NCBI RefSeq assembly: GCF_018139145.2
Contig: NC_059500.1
Location: 58,493,580-58,557,579, forward strand
DNA length: 64,000 nt
Reading direction: 5' to 3'
Source: Gymnogyps californianus
Taxonomy: Eukaryota > Chordata > Aves > Accipitriformes > Cathartidae
The notes below the pieces were generated by a model, which saw only the letters and a program-made list of their open reading frames with translations, made no database searches and had not been told where the DNA came from. Positions 37,201-48,300 of this stretch are shown piece after piece; position 1 is the first letter of the stretch, and the number at the start of each line of letters is the position of its first letter. The position numbers and the translations under genes are program-made.

Positions 37201-37689
37201 GTTTCTTCCACCTACGAGTGCAGGGAGAGGCCATTAGGTTTGCCTCAACAGTATAGGGAGTAACACAATGCAGTTTAGTGCCATATGAACCTTATCACTC
37301 ATTTTTAACAAAACAGGTCTTTACAGGATAAATGTATTCCTTGCACTCAGAACATCATATCAAGCTGATTTGTAATTTCAATTAGACGCAAGCTGGAATA
37401 TTCAGATAACATAAACAAATGGGATAATAAATACATGCTCTCTTAAGTATAATGGACCAGATCATATCATCAGCTTCTGCACAGAACTCCTGAGTGAAAT
37501 CAAAGCGAAGAAGACCTCTGCATTGGCTTGGAGAGGAATGAGGAATTCTGCTTACAAGCCAGAACCGTCTCTCTCTCAGCTGATCGGCTCTCCCCTTATT
37601 ATTGGAAAATGATCTGTTTATTAACTACTTAACTGCTTTTTTAAGATGTTGGTTTAATGATTAAGGTTGCCATTACTAATCTCTAAGGA
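34211..37689. other. Intergenic desert, segment 3
   Basis: No gene is recognised. A (TG)8 microsatellite is at 34287-34302. An AT-rich block near 34.72-34.87 kb carries TATAATTAATGATG, CCAATTAG and ACAAAGG-type motifs. The roughly 100-codon frames near 35.4-35.9 kb overlap on both strands and match nothing I know. Confidence 0.6.
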
Positions 37690-37786
37690 GGAAAGGGAAA
37701 GGGAAAGGGAAAGGGAAAGGGAAAGGGAAAGGGAAAGGGAAAGGGAAAGGGAAAGGGAAAGGGAAAGGGAAAGGGAAAGGGAAGGG
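37690..37786 (+). repeat. (GGGAAA)n hexanucleotide array, about 16 units
   Basis: A nearly perfect run of GGGAAA ends in GGGAAGGG. The plus strand is pure purine, which can adopt triplex or G-quadruplex forms. The repetitive serine/leucine and arginine/glutamate open frames over it are artefacts. Confidence 0.95.
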
Positions 37787-38329
37787 ACTGCTGCCTCCTC
37801 GTTCTGCCTCTTGACAGCTAAGTGTGTTCTCAAGGCGACTCGAAACTGCATTTTGCTGCCTGTTGCCCCACAGAGAAGCAAGAGGTAACTGAAACCCAGG
37901 AGCACTCTGGCCATGGAGCGATGTTCAGGACCAGCTTTACTGACTTCAGTCCACATACTGGACGAAGCTACATTAAGCCAGTTTTCCAACCAAAGGGACA
38001 CAAACAAGCCATGGTAAAAGGAAATTATTCAAGCCCTTTTTCAACCCAGTTTTCCTGCTTAGGAGGGGAAAAAAACCCCAAACCTTATGAAATTAAAGTA
38101 ACATATTCTGAGAACATGAATTATGAAATCAACCAAGGAATTTTTATGGGGAAGGTAGAAGGAGTAACATCCACTATGGAATTTTGTAATACAGGAGTTT
38201 AGAGTAATTTTCCCAAGCTCTTCTTTTTTCCAGCAATAATGAGTACTCTATGATTTTTGTCTATAGGAAAAGACATATAGGAGAGGACCTGTAGTCCTCT
38301 CATTTGGCCCATGAAAGTATTTTCACTGA

Positions 38330-38440
38330 TTTTGACAGACATATGCCAAGCAGGATCGAGCTATAGGCTACGGAGCCTCAGTTTCCTCATCTGTGACAGA
38401 GAAGTGCTTTTCCTAAGGGTGTTGTTGGGCTAATTAACTA
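38330..38440 (+). repeat. MIR (CORE-SINE) fossil fragment
   Basis: GCCTCAGTTTCCTCATCTGT at 38375-38394 is exactly the diagnostic MIR block. It is followed by a diverged stretch and AAGGGTGTTGTTGGGCTAAT, matching the MIR segment ATAGGGTTGTTGTGAGGATT. The order and spacing fit a sense MIR copy on the plus strand, implying very old, retained DNA. Confidence 0.8.
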
Positions 38441-39393
38441 CCATTACCAGACTACAACAAGAGTCTTACATGGACGAGGGAGTGAGAGAAAGATCAGTCC
38501 CACCTGGGGCTGAGCTCTCTGCTCAGCTTCAGCCTGAGCCTTGGCTCACAGGAAGATGATTTGGAGGGATGAGGGTGGCACAGTATGGCTTCGGGCTGTG
38601 GAGGACCGGGGTTTCCCTCCAGCAACTGCTGCTGCCTGGGGTTCGTTTGAGCGTTGTGGTGGTTTGGAAGACCTTGAAGAGGGACACCTGGAGCTGTCAA
38701 ATCATACACCACCCAGAGCTGCCAGGCTGGCACCCTGCCTACATCCAGATTGTGGCTGGGCACTCAGCTCCCTCCACCATCCGTAAGGGAGCCAGCGTCT
38801 GGCAGCCCCATACCATAGAAAGTCTGAATTCCTCCTCTCCGCTTGAACTCAGACACCACAAGAAGTTCAACACCTCACAGTCTTGGCTGCCATGATGAGA
38901 AGGCTTAGTGGTTTTAGGATGCAATTCAAGTACAGCGAAGGGTACTGTGCTGCGCCAAAGCCTCAACCCCCTTCCAGCATGCTTCAGGCTGAAGATGTGA
39001 GGGCCACCTCCCCTGCCCTTGCACCTTGTCCTGGAGCTGTCCTCATGGTCCCGGGACCCTCAGATATCCAAACTTCTGGCCATGCCTGTTTGAAAGGTGC
39101 TGGGAGAAGGCTGGTCCTGGTGGTGAAATTGGGATCCTCGAAATAACTGCTGTGAGAAAGGCTTGGACATCAGTAGTCAAGACTTGATGTGGAATATCAT
39201 AGCAGCTGATGGGCTGCTGGGACACTGCAGGCAGGCATGCTTATTGATGGTCGTACTTAAAAGACAATATACCCTTTTCTCTGGTGGGAACATGATGCTT
39301 TTACATAAATTAGCATCCCTGGATACTCATATATATTCCATAGCATGGGACTAAGTTAGGGGGGAACCATAAAATGACCCAGTTCACCTTTTA

Positions 39394-39420
39394 ATTTCTT
39401 CTTATGATATAAGAAGAAAT
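39394..39420. repeat. Perfect inverted repeat, 11-bp arms, 5-nt loop
   Basis: ATTTCTTCTTA and TAAGAAGAAAT flank TGATA. The arms are exact complements. The hairpin is AT-rich and short; it is not a microRNA-sized precursor. Confidence 0.9.
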
Positions 39421-40289
39421 CATACCTAGAGAGTAAATTTATTTGCCCCAGCCACAATAAAACTATCATTGGAAATTCAAGACATATATGGACAGCACGT
39501 GAGAGCATGGATTTACCTAACACATAGATGAAATTATTTGAGAACGCTTCATCTTTACATTAACTTTTCCCCTGTAAAGCTGCCAAGGTCAGTGAGACCT
39601 TGGTTCATCTGCTGCATAACTGCCGGTTGCTTAAGCCAGAGTTGCTGTGGGACAAGTCTCTTGAAACATTCCCACCCCCCAAATTTGTGAATCAGTGGAG
39701 AACCTCACAGGTGTGTGTCAGATCCTTTCCCAGCCCTCCTTATCTCCTACGGCCATTTAGGTTTTCTAATGCAGCATATTTCCATGTGTTCCTCTGAACA
39801 TACCTGCCTTCTGGGGTGAGAAGACAGAGCACTAGCTAAAAACCTGCTTTGCAAAACTTACTGGAAGTGTTCATCACGCTCTTTCTTGTTCAACTGAAGA
39901 GCGATACGTATAGTACTTACTGCAAGTGAACCACAAATCCCTACAGCTGATCCACTCTGCAGAGGTGTTCATAGATGGATAACACAGTCGTCGCGTCCTA
40001 GGAAAGATCTTTCTTTTTTTAATCTTTTTGCAGTTGGCTTTTTTAAGTTTTTAACTGAGGCTCACATACGTAAGACCAAATTCTGTGGTAGTCTCTGGGA
40101 CCGTGGTCTGAGCTGGCTTTTTGCGTGCGTGAGGCCGAACACTCAGTTGCTGAAATGGCTGGAGAGTCCCAAAGTGAAGGATATTAAAACCTAATTTTCA
40201 GTCTTAATTTTAGAAAAAGCTGCTTCAGTGTTATGTGGTACAGAGATATCTCATTAGCTCTTACCAGATCCCTGCCTTTGGAGGGCTCT

Positions 40290-40700
40290 TTCACTGTGCT
40301 AATGGCACTTTGACATTTTGTGGATTACTCTTTCAGGTTCCATAATCAATTTAACATTAACATTCATGTAAACTATTAATGAAATAATATTAAAAAAGAA
40401 AAATGTTCCTACAATACTGCAACATTTTAATGCCTCATTAAAATCATTAGTAATGCTAATATTAAAGAACTTACTTCATCTTTCAGAGAACCCCAAAATA
40501 AATCATAATCAAATGTTTGCTAACGTACAGCCAGAGAAATAATTTACACATTGCTGGCATATAGGCATCACGTACGCTAAAGATGACACCGTAAGGTCAT
40601 ATTATTAAGCGCTCACAACTAGTTCTGGCTTTGGAAACTCATTGTACACAGTATTATTTTATAATTATCATTAAACATACTGAATATTGTTTGTGTTTTT
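40290..40700. promoter_or_regulatory. Candidate non-coding regulatory block (TAAT-dense)
   Basis: Many TAAT/ATTA cores lie close together, for example ATTAATGAAATAATATT and ATTAGTAATGCTAATATTAA, in non-repetitive sequence with no open frame. The composition suggests a homeodomain-responsive element, but no conservation data are available. Confidence 0.28.
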
Positions 40701-42060
40701 TATTTATGAGAAAAATATATAGTGTGCCTCTCAACCAGTCAGTGCTTTCATGGAATTCAAGTTGCAAACAATGACATGCTTCACTGACCTCAATGACTTA
40801 CAAAAGCCATTTATATTCAGTACTCTCATTTACGCTATCTTTAAAAATGAGTAAGAGACATATATTAATAGCAAGAAACTGGGAGAATGATTGCATCACT
40901 ACCCATCTCCAGACTTACTGCAACACTTCATTCTCCATCAGTTGAACTGGCATGGGAATGTAAATGTCGTATACAATAGTTATATAAAATTTTACTACAC
41001 GTGTAAGGGGAGGTTTGTGGTCCCCCCTTTGTTGGCCAACTTTTGCACCCCATCCTGAAGAGCTGTAGCCACAGGAGTAGCCTTTACTCAGTGACTTGTA
41101 AGGGTGAATCCCAGAGCAGAGCCCCGATTTGGGGCACGCCAGGGCTTTAGCCGTGTAACAGGGACTTCCTTAGCAGTGGGCTGGGAGGAAAGCTGGTGCC
41201 AGCTGGGTTCAGCACCATTTCACACCAGCACCCTCTGGGCACATGGTCTAGAGAAGTGACAAGGCAGGTGCTAAAGCTGAGCTGGAAAGCTTTCCCAAAT
41301 GGGTGTATCGTTTGGTTGAAACCAGTGCGGACACCCACTTACACCGACATGCCACCACTCCCAGACTAGCAGTCCTGCGATATGAAGTGGCAAACAGGCG
41401 GATAACTGCCCATCCAAATCTGCAGCAAGGAACCAGAGAGAGAAACCCTGCGGCCCTTCCCCAAGAGCCTCACCCTGCCAACCAGTTCAGTAGCCCAGAT
41501 GCCAGGGTCCGGCCTTCTGACCTTTCTCAGGGTGAGCCCCATGGGCACGAGCTGCCTCTCGCCCCGGGGGTGATCCCTCCAGCACAGGCTGGGCTGGGCA
41601 GGGCTGCTCCAGGGGCAGCTGCAGCTTTCCCTGCTGTGAGCTCAGCATAGCCAAGGTCACCGCATTAGGCTGGGGACAACCTGAGTCCTGCCGCACTCCA
41701 ACAAGCAGTGAGCTTGGCTGGGATGCTCCCTCCATTAAGCCACAGCGTTCAGTGCATCCCTCAATCTGGAGCAACACACACCAGATTTTAAAAATCACCT
41801 CCTCACCGTTGGGGTTTGCTGGTCACTGTGCTAGACATTTGGGACTGGATCCACTGGATTAAAGAGGAGCTTTGGTCTTAACTTCCAAAAATGAGATATC
41901 TGATCTTTCCTGGACAGTCCCCCAACCCACTCACTGAACACCACCCTCCTTTATAGCAGGGGCAGCTTGCACGTCCTCCCATTATTTTGAGCGTTGCCTG
42001 ACCCAAGCCCTCCTCGAGGAAGCTCAGCAAATAAATCCAGCAGCATAGCCTTGTGAATTC

Positions 42061-43109
42061 AAAATCAGAGGGCTGATTCTGGCACGGTTTGCGTTTTCTG
42101 TTTTAATTTGTCATTTGGTTTAGATGAAAGGTTAATTGCGTTTTCTCTTAATATATTTAATACATTGTGGTAACAAGCAAGCTCTAGAAATGATAAAGTC
42201 ATTTGTTAAAAAACTCAGCTACATCATCTTTAGCCATTCATGTTCCCTTCAGAGAGAAAATTAATTGTTCCAATCTAGTAAGCTACGAAAGAAATACAGC
42301 CGACAAAGGGTGAAATATGAACATCAATGGTAAGTTTCGAATTTACCCTATTTATTTTGAATGTAAGATCTCATGACCCACTAAAATTCAGTTCACAGTG
42401 TTTTATGAAAAATAATGGCTGAAATTGAATGTCTTAATTTACATTTAATGCAATTAAGAATGGTTTAAATTATGACTGATGAACAGCACACACAGATGTC
42501 AGTCAGTTTCATCAGAATAAATTGAAGTCAGTGTCAATGAATGCTCCACTGATAAATCCCACTTTACATGAAATTAATAAAAATAAGGAAATATAATCCT
42601 TAGCTAATTGCAAAATGTTCTGGAATTCCCCTGAATTTTGGAAGGGGGGGGGGGGGGGGAGAAGTGTAACTAGAGAAAGCCACAAAGTAGCATATGAAGA
42701 GTGATTTATTTTCAAAGGTGCCCTGTGTGAAATTGTGAAATGGTCCGAAAGTTTACTACAAAGGCCATTTCTGTGCAGAAATACCTTGCTTTACTGAAAT
42801 GAGTTATGGCAGGGCGAGGAAGACGCCTGTAACATGCAGCTGTGCGTGATCAAAGAGTGCTGTGCTCCTTGCAGCTTCCTGGGAAGGGAGATGTGCTGTG
42901 CCTCTGTGCAGGGTGCAGCATCTGAATTGCCATTTTCCCTGCTTTTGCAGCTTAATGGGGATCTGACTTACTGTTGCCGAATCTGGTGCCAGGAAGAATT
43001 AGCCCAGAGTTTTCAACCTGTGCAGTAAACACAATGCAAGTATCATTTAGTGCTCTCACATGTAAACAGTGTCAACTCCTCTACATAGGCATCATCTTTT
43101 GGTTCTCTC
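42061..43109. other. Intergenic, AT-rich block then mixed sequence
   Basis: The part at 42.06-42.6 kb is AT-rich with TTAATTGCG, AATTAATTG and ATTTAATGCAATTAAG, resembling a non-coding regulatory element. A 16-base G run follows at 42644-42659. No gene is recognised. Confidence 0.5.
42644..42659 (+). repeat. G homopolymer, 16 bases
   Basis: An uninterrupted G run in otherwise AT-rich sequence. Confidence 0.9.
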
Positions 43110-43190
43110 TTTGCACAGGGCCTGGCACAGCAGGATCATGGCTCATTACTGGTCCGTCTAAGCACTTCCACAGTATGGAGGATAATTTTT
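43110..43190 (+). repeat. L3/CR1-like 3' tail fragment (ancient LINE)
   Basis: The order GCACAGGGCCTGGCACA, GGATCATGGCTCATTACTGG, AAGCACTTCCACAGTAT and an A/T-rich end follows the terminal segment of old amniote L3/CR1-like LINEs (GCGCCTGGCACAATGGGG and onward). It is diverged, and the family is not certain. Confidence 0.45.
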
Positions 43191-44943
43191 TAAAAAGTAA
43201 TTCAAACACAGGCTGATTTACAGAATGGTTTTGAGGTAAAGCAAGTGTGCACAGGAATTTCACCAAACTTTTGATAAATGTTTTTCATGCTAACACACGA
43301 GGGCAGCTTTCATTCTGCATAGAGGAGATGTTGTTGCTTTCTAAATGAATATGAAACATATGAACCTTTTTTCGGTCTGTCTTCCAGGAGCAAACATCAA
43401 ACATAGGGAGCGCTGACAGCTCAATACTCGGCTCACTAGGTAATTATGGTGTGGTCTTGCAGCTCTAGTGCAGGAGAAAAAGAGAAATCCAACAAACATT
43501 GAAGTCAGTAGGCTTTTGAGCATTTCTTCTGTCTCTGTAAGGACTGCAGAGGCTGATTTTAATAAATGTAAATTCTCAGGGTAAACAAAAATTCTTTCTG
43601 TGGAAGACCAGGGAAATGCAGGAAAACATCGAGCTTCCTCATCACAAAAGCCTACACGTGCTCATGACAATCACAATCACCAGGAAAGCTCTGGAGGACA
43701 GGCTTATCTGAAACACATGAGCTGTTCCCTGCAATTTGAAAGTTATGCATACACACTTTCCTGGGTAGAGGTCGTGGGTTACTGACCATTTGTTTGTGTG
43801 TACATAAATACAAATGCCTCTGAGACACTCCCATCTTCATGTCAAACTATTTTTAGCCAAGATGCAGTTGTTCTTTAGTGTGAGGGAAACCATAATCTTC
43901 TAAGACCAAGACACCACATCTTATAAAATGTATGCAAAGGCAATTTATGATGCTAGTACAACTAAACCTCCCAATAAGACTTTGCAGTTAGAAGCTTTTT
44001 TTTTCACGGGGCGATTTTAGAAGAGGTGGCAACAGCCCAAGTTTAAATTGGCACTTAAATGCACATGGTATATATTTTGCGTAGGCAGAAAATTACTCTT
44101 TACATCTTTCAAGGTATGCTTATTCCCCCTTGTATGTCTGGTCTGTGATACTAGATTAATCAGGATGCCTTAATTGTGTATTCTCTCTGGGTGCGGGTGT
44201 TCATTGTCTGTATGTTAAAGAGTTGAGTGTCCTACCTGTCCTTATACAATATGGCCACTGGGCCAATCTGTGCCCTAGTTAGGTCACTTGAAAAACATAT
44301 TATCCCAGGGGAACTGGAATGATTTATGCAGCCCCCTTCTGGTGCCCAAAAGCAAAGGGATACAAGTTTAGGCCACCGCAGGGTCATGCAGTCCTGCTTG
44401 CACTTTCTACCCCTGTGAAATGTTTGCCTGCCATGCCGAGCTCAAACTGTTGGGCTTGCATTTCCACAGCCCTGTGCAAAACAAGCCGCTGACCCGAGAG
44501 CCGTAGGAAGGACCTGCCACCAACAGATGCTGAGCACCGCCGCTCCCCCTTCAAGCCAGTGGGAGCTGTGGGGGCTCCACATCTGGTTTCAGCAGTGTCT
44601 CTCACTCCACACGTGGAGCGTACAGTGTGAAACGCAGCTCATTTAATTCTTGCCAGAGATTGCAAAGGTACCAGACTAAGCACTTACCTAGGGCCAAATT
44701 CTCAAAATGGCGATGCCCAAGACCACAAATCAAAAAATGAGGTATGTTCAAAAGCGCACTCAGAATTGCATGCAGTATTAGTACAATGTGTCTTTGCTAT
44801 GCCCTTATTATCTTGTAGATATATAGTGTAATTTATGCTAATAGACTGACTCCCAACTTTACCCTTGCGGTGCTAGTTACTTTTCTAGAAAGTACAAATG
44901 GCACATTGTTAGCAAAGAACCAGAAAAAACTGGAAACAGAGGG

Positions 44944-44944
<1 letters not shown>
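43191..44944. other. Intergenic desert, segment 5
   Basis: No gene is recognised. A CTCF-like minus-strand site lies at 44329-44342. Open frames are short. Confidence 0.6.
44329..44342 (-). promoter_or_regulatory. CTCF-like motif (reverse orientation)
   Basis: Read on the minus strand it is CCAGAAGGGGGCTG, a good fit to the CTCF core CCAsyAGrkGGCr except for A at the fifth base. Its orientation is convergent with the site at 34080. Confidence 0.45.
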
Positions 44945-44976
<32 letters not shown>

Positions 44977-44983
44977 GGGGGGG
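44945..44983 (+). repeat. Long G homopolymer (31 G, A, 7 G)
   Basis: Thirty-one consecutive G are followed by A and seven more G. This is the longest homopolymer in the window; its length may be inexact in the assembly. Confidence 0.9.
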
Positions 44984-45059
44984 CAGCCCCCAGTTATCCA
45001 GTCCAGCCTCCAGTGCACAGAAAAGTGCCTTACATTTTATTCTCCTTATATTTTCTAAT

Positions 45060-45350
45060 GCTTTTCCAATTTAGTTTTAAATGCATAGGACTTCATGTGA
45101 TGGGGCTTCTCTGCTTCCCATGAGAAATTGCTCGAGAGCTGTATTATATATTTTACTGTCAGGAAGCTTTTCCTGATTCTTAACCTAAATTTTTCGTTTG
45201 TTAACTTCATCCTATTACTCCTACTTATACCTCCTTTGTCAGCCTAAATAACTTTCCCACCCTCATTTGATAGCTGTACCCTTCAAACATTTGTAGCATG
45301 CCATCCTGTCCTCCCCACTTAGTCAGGCTACACATATTTTGGTTTTTTAA
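45060..45350 (-). repeat. Diverged CR1 LINE, 3' region
   Basis: The plus strand reads as the antisense of CR1: GATGGGGCTTCTCTGCTTCCC, then AGGAAGCTTTTCCTGAT, then TTAACCTAAATTTT, then TCATCCTATTACTCC, then CAGGCTACACA. These follow, in order, the CR1 blocks for the summary segment before the 3' UTR. Divergence is high and the 3' terminal ATTCTATG repeats are missing, so it is an old truncated copy. Confidence 0.75.
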
Positions 45351-48300
45351 CCCTTTTTATATGTCGTTCTTTCCACTCCCTTATTCACATTTGTTGCTGT
45401 TCTCCACACAGTTTGCTCTTTTGTTCAGACCAGAAAGCAAATGATATTCCATGCGCATGTTTCTCTTGAAAATAAATGCTATGTGTTTGCCTGCTTGCCT
45501 CTTGTGTCCACAAATTTTCCCCTATGCAAGCTAAACATACAGAAGGAAGCACAAATGAAGGAGGCAGGATTTGCATAGGCACAGAGACTGCATTGGAGTG
45601 ACAGAGAATGCTAAGGAAATCGGTCTAAGGGGGGTTTTATGTACCTTTTTTTTCCATTTGACTTTAAGAGATCATCACTCAATGTTATTTCTTAAACTGA
45701 AGAATCTAAGGCGAATGCTTTGACTTGATTTTAAAGACATTGAATTTTTTCTGCTGGTATAAATAGTATGGACACAGTAAAAGTACTTGAGAGAGCCTAA
45801 TGAACCATTTCTTACACCCCATTACCTTTAGTCTGATATGACTGAGAGTACAGGCACTAATTATCCTCTCTTTCACAGGCACCGACATAGATCTACAGTA
45901 GGTCTTAAAACACAATATTCCATAGAACTCTTAGCAGTTCCTCATGTAATACATTTCTGTATTTTTTTCTAATCAAAATTTAAATTAAAGGCATGCCACT
46001 TCCCATCTACCTGCCACTTATATATGTTTTATGAACAATTCTTTAAGATTATTTCCTACCAAAAAAGTACAGGTAGCACACAGCCAGTCACAGGGCGAGT
46101 CCTAAGAATTAAAGGATTTTTCTCTGAAAGGAGTGAGGCAACCATACTGCTTTAATGACGGAGCAGATCTGCACAGTGGAGACTCGCGCAGGAAGGCTGC
46201 CAGTCCAGGGAATCAAGGGAGTGTGAGACGAGCACAAGATCAGAGCTCATCTCCCCTGGGTCCCTCAGAGAATGGAAAATTGCTTTTACTAGTTTGGCTC
46301 TGCTCTTCTGTATGAGAACAGAGCAAGGAGCAAGGCTGATCTAGGGGGACAGGAAATCATGCCTCACTCCGCATTGCTTTGCATTTTGCAGAAAGCCTTG
46401 CCAAGGCAATGCAGGTGCATCAGGCAATGCGTATGCCCTGTCATTACCAGTGGCTATGCTTTTGCAAATTATTTGTTCTCCTGTTGGACTTCCCAGGCTC
46501 AGCTCATGTGAGGAAGCCTGCCGGCACGCTTCAAATCCTACCCTTGTCAATCCACCTGGAATGCAAAGTGTAAGGCGCCAACACCTCACTGCCCTGGGGG
46601 AAAATGCTAATCCCAACTGGAGTGCTGATTTGAACAACTGTACCTGAGTTTGAACCTTTATCTCATGTCAGACGGAAGATGAAGTTTTCTGCTGGTTAAC
46701 GAGGAAACACTTGGAAACATATGAGCTGCATATTGGGATGCAGATGGTTCTATAAGACAGTACATACATTTATAAAGGAGACATGTAAGGTCATTGGGAA
46801 CCATCTGCTTTAAATATTTAAATGTCCTTACACTAAACGTATGAGTAGTTTTGCCCTGGACTTGTAATATTAGCCATCTACCAATTTTTTATAATAACGG
46901 TGAAACAAAAGAAAAATGGGAAGGTGGGAGACAAGGCATGGCAACCAATTTACAACATCTGGGCCCTACACGGCCAGCTCAGAAGCAACTCAACCTGTCC
47001 AGGAGCAGTTTGCACTCTTTGCAGTAGCTTACCCCCATGCAGAGCACATCTTTTGGGAGTGTCCTGGAGTCCTACGCCCTGGACACAACACTGCTCTGAC
47101 CGTGGGAGGAGGGCAGGCACTAGGCAAAAAGGAGCAAGATTTCTGAAGCTCCTTTTCTTGCACTGGTCGGTAGCCTAACACAAGTGAGCATTGGGGAGCT
47201 ATGGCTCCAGAAACCCTCACCTCTGTTGACTCTGCACTGATTTCCCCAAGTAGTCGGGTTCCCACCTTCCTTCGGTTACCCCAGTAACAAACCTAAATAA
47301 ACCCACTGTCTCCCTCTCTCTCTGTTGTACTCCTCACATGGTTTGAGAGCACTATCATTGCAGGCAATCATGCTGGCACTCAGAGAAAGCCACCACCTTT
47401 AACTGTCCCCAGTCCAAGCTATGCAGATCCATGCTATTTGTGAAGACAAACATAGTGTTAAATCACTTTGGTCCTCCTTTTCTTTTTGAAGTATTTTCCA
47501 CTAAGCAGAACCCCCCAGGTAGACAGAGAGGAGCTGGAGGGCTCCCAGGAATGCAGTGATGCGCCAGCCCTGGCTCTCGGCTGCACCTCTGGGACCAGGG
47601 AGGAGATTTCCACAGCCCTGCAGGGCTCCCAACTGCCTCCCAAGGAGAAGCAGCCCAAAAGGGTCCACATACACTGGGTTTAGTTCCTTATTGCAGCTCC
47701 TGGCACCAACACGTGAAGACAGAGAGCACCAGCTTCTTTCTATCTTTGGGTTTCTCATCCAGGTCTGTCTAAGTCACATGCCTTGGGCTTCCTGGGCCAG
47801 TGCATCCTGTAGTGTTAGCTAACACCATTGAAGGGCCACGCTGGGACAGGCTGGACACACTACTCACAGCAGGCAGAGCTGCTGCTCATGCCTGTGTCCT
47901 CAGCAGACTAGTTTCTTCATGCACTTTGTGTTTCTTTAAGTCTCCTCCATAACCTGAGGAACAGCATCAACACAGCAGCTATCAAGCTACTCTTTTTAAA
48001 TGGTCATCTGGATTCACACCCTTCACTGGGAGTACACATATACAATATGTATTATACATATATACACACACACACACTATTCCTGGGGTCACACCTTCCC
48101 TGAAGTCTGTCACCGCACTGCGGTTCTTCCTCACTAGCCTCTCTAGCAAACACATGCAGGTATGGGGATTAATTAATTCACCAGGACAGATGGATTACTT
48201 TGATGGTTAAAATCTGTTACCAAAAGAGGGAAAGCTGATCTATTGCTCTCCTCTGGAAAGGACTGAAGAGTAAAACCACAACCAAAACCATTTGTGGGGT

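Larger units (their letters stand above)
37787..42060. other. Intergenic desert, segment 4
   Basis: No gene is recognised. It contains a MIR-like fragment at 38330-38440, a perfect hairpin at 39394-39420 and a long AT-rich TAAT-dense block near 40.3-40.7 kb. Open frames of 100-126 codons near the left edge derive from the GGGAAA array and its flank. Confidence 0.6.

Noticed and set aside
37654..38202. Serine/leucine or arginine/glutamate repeat proteins
   Set aside because: They are translations of the (GGGAAA)n array and its flank, with no independent support.
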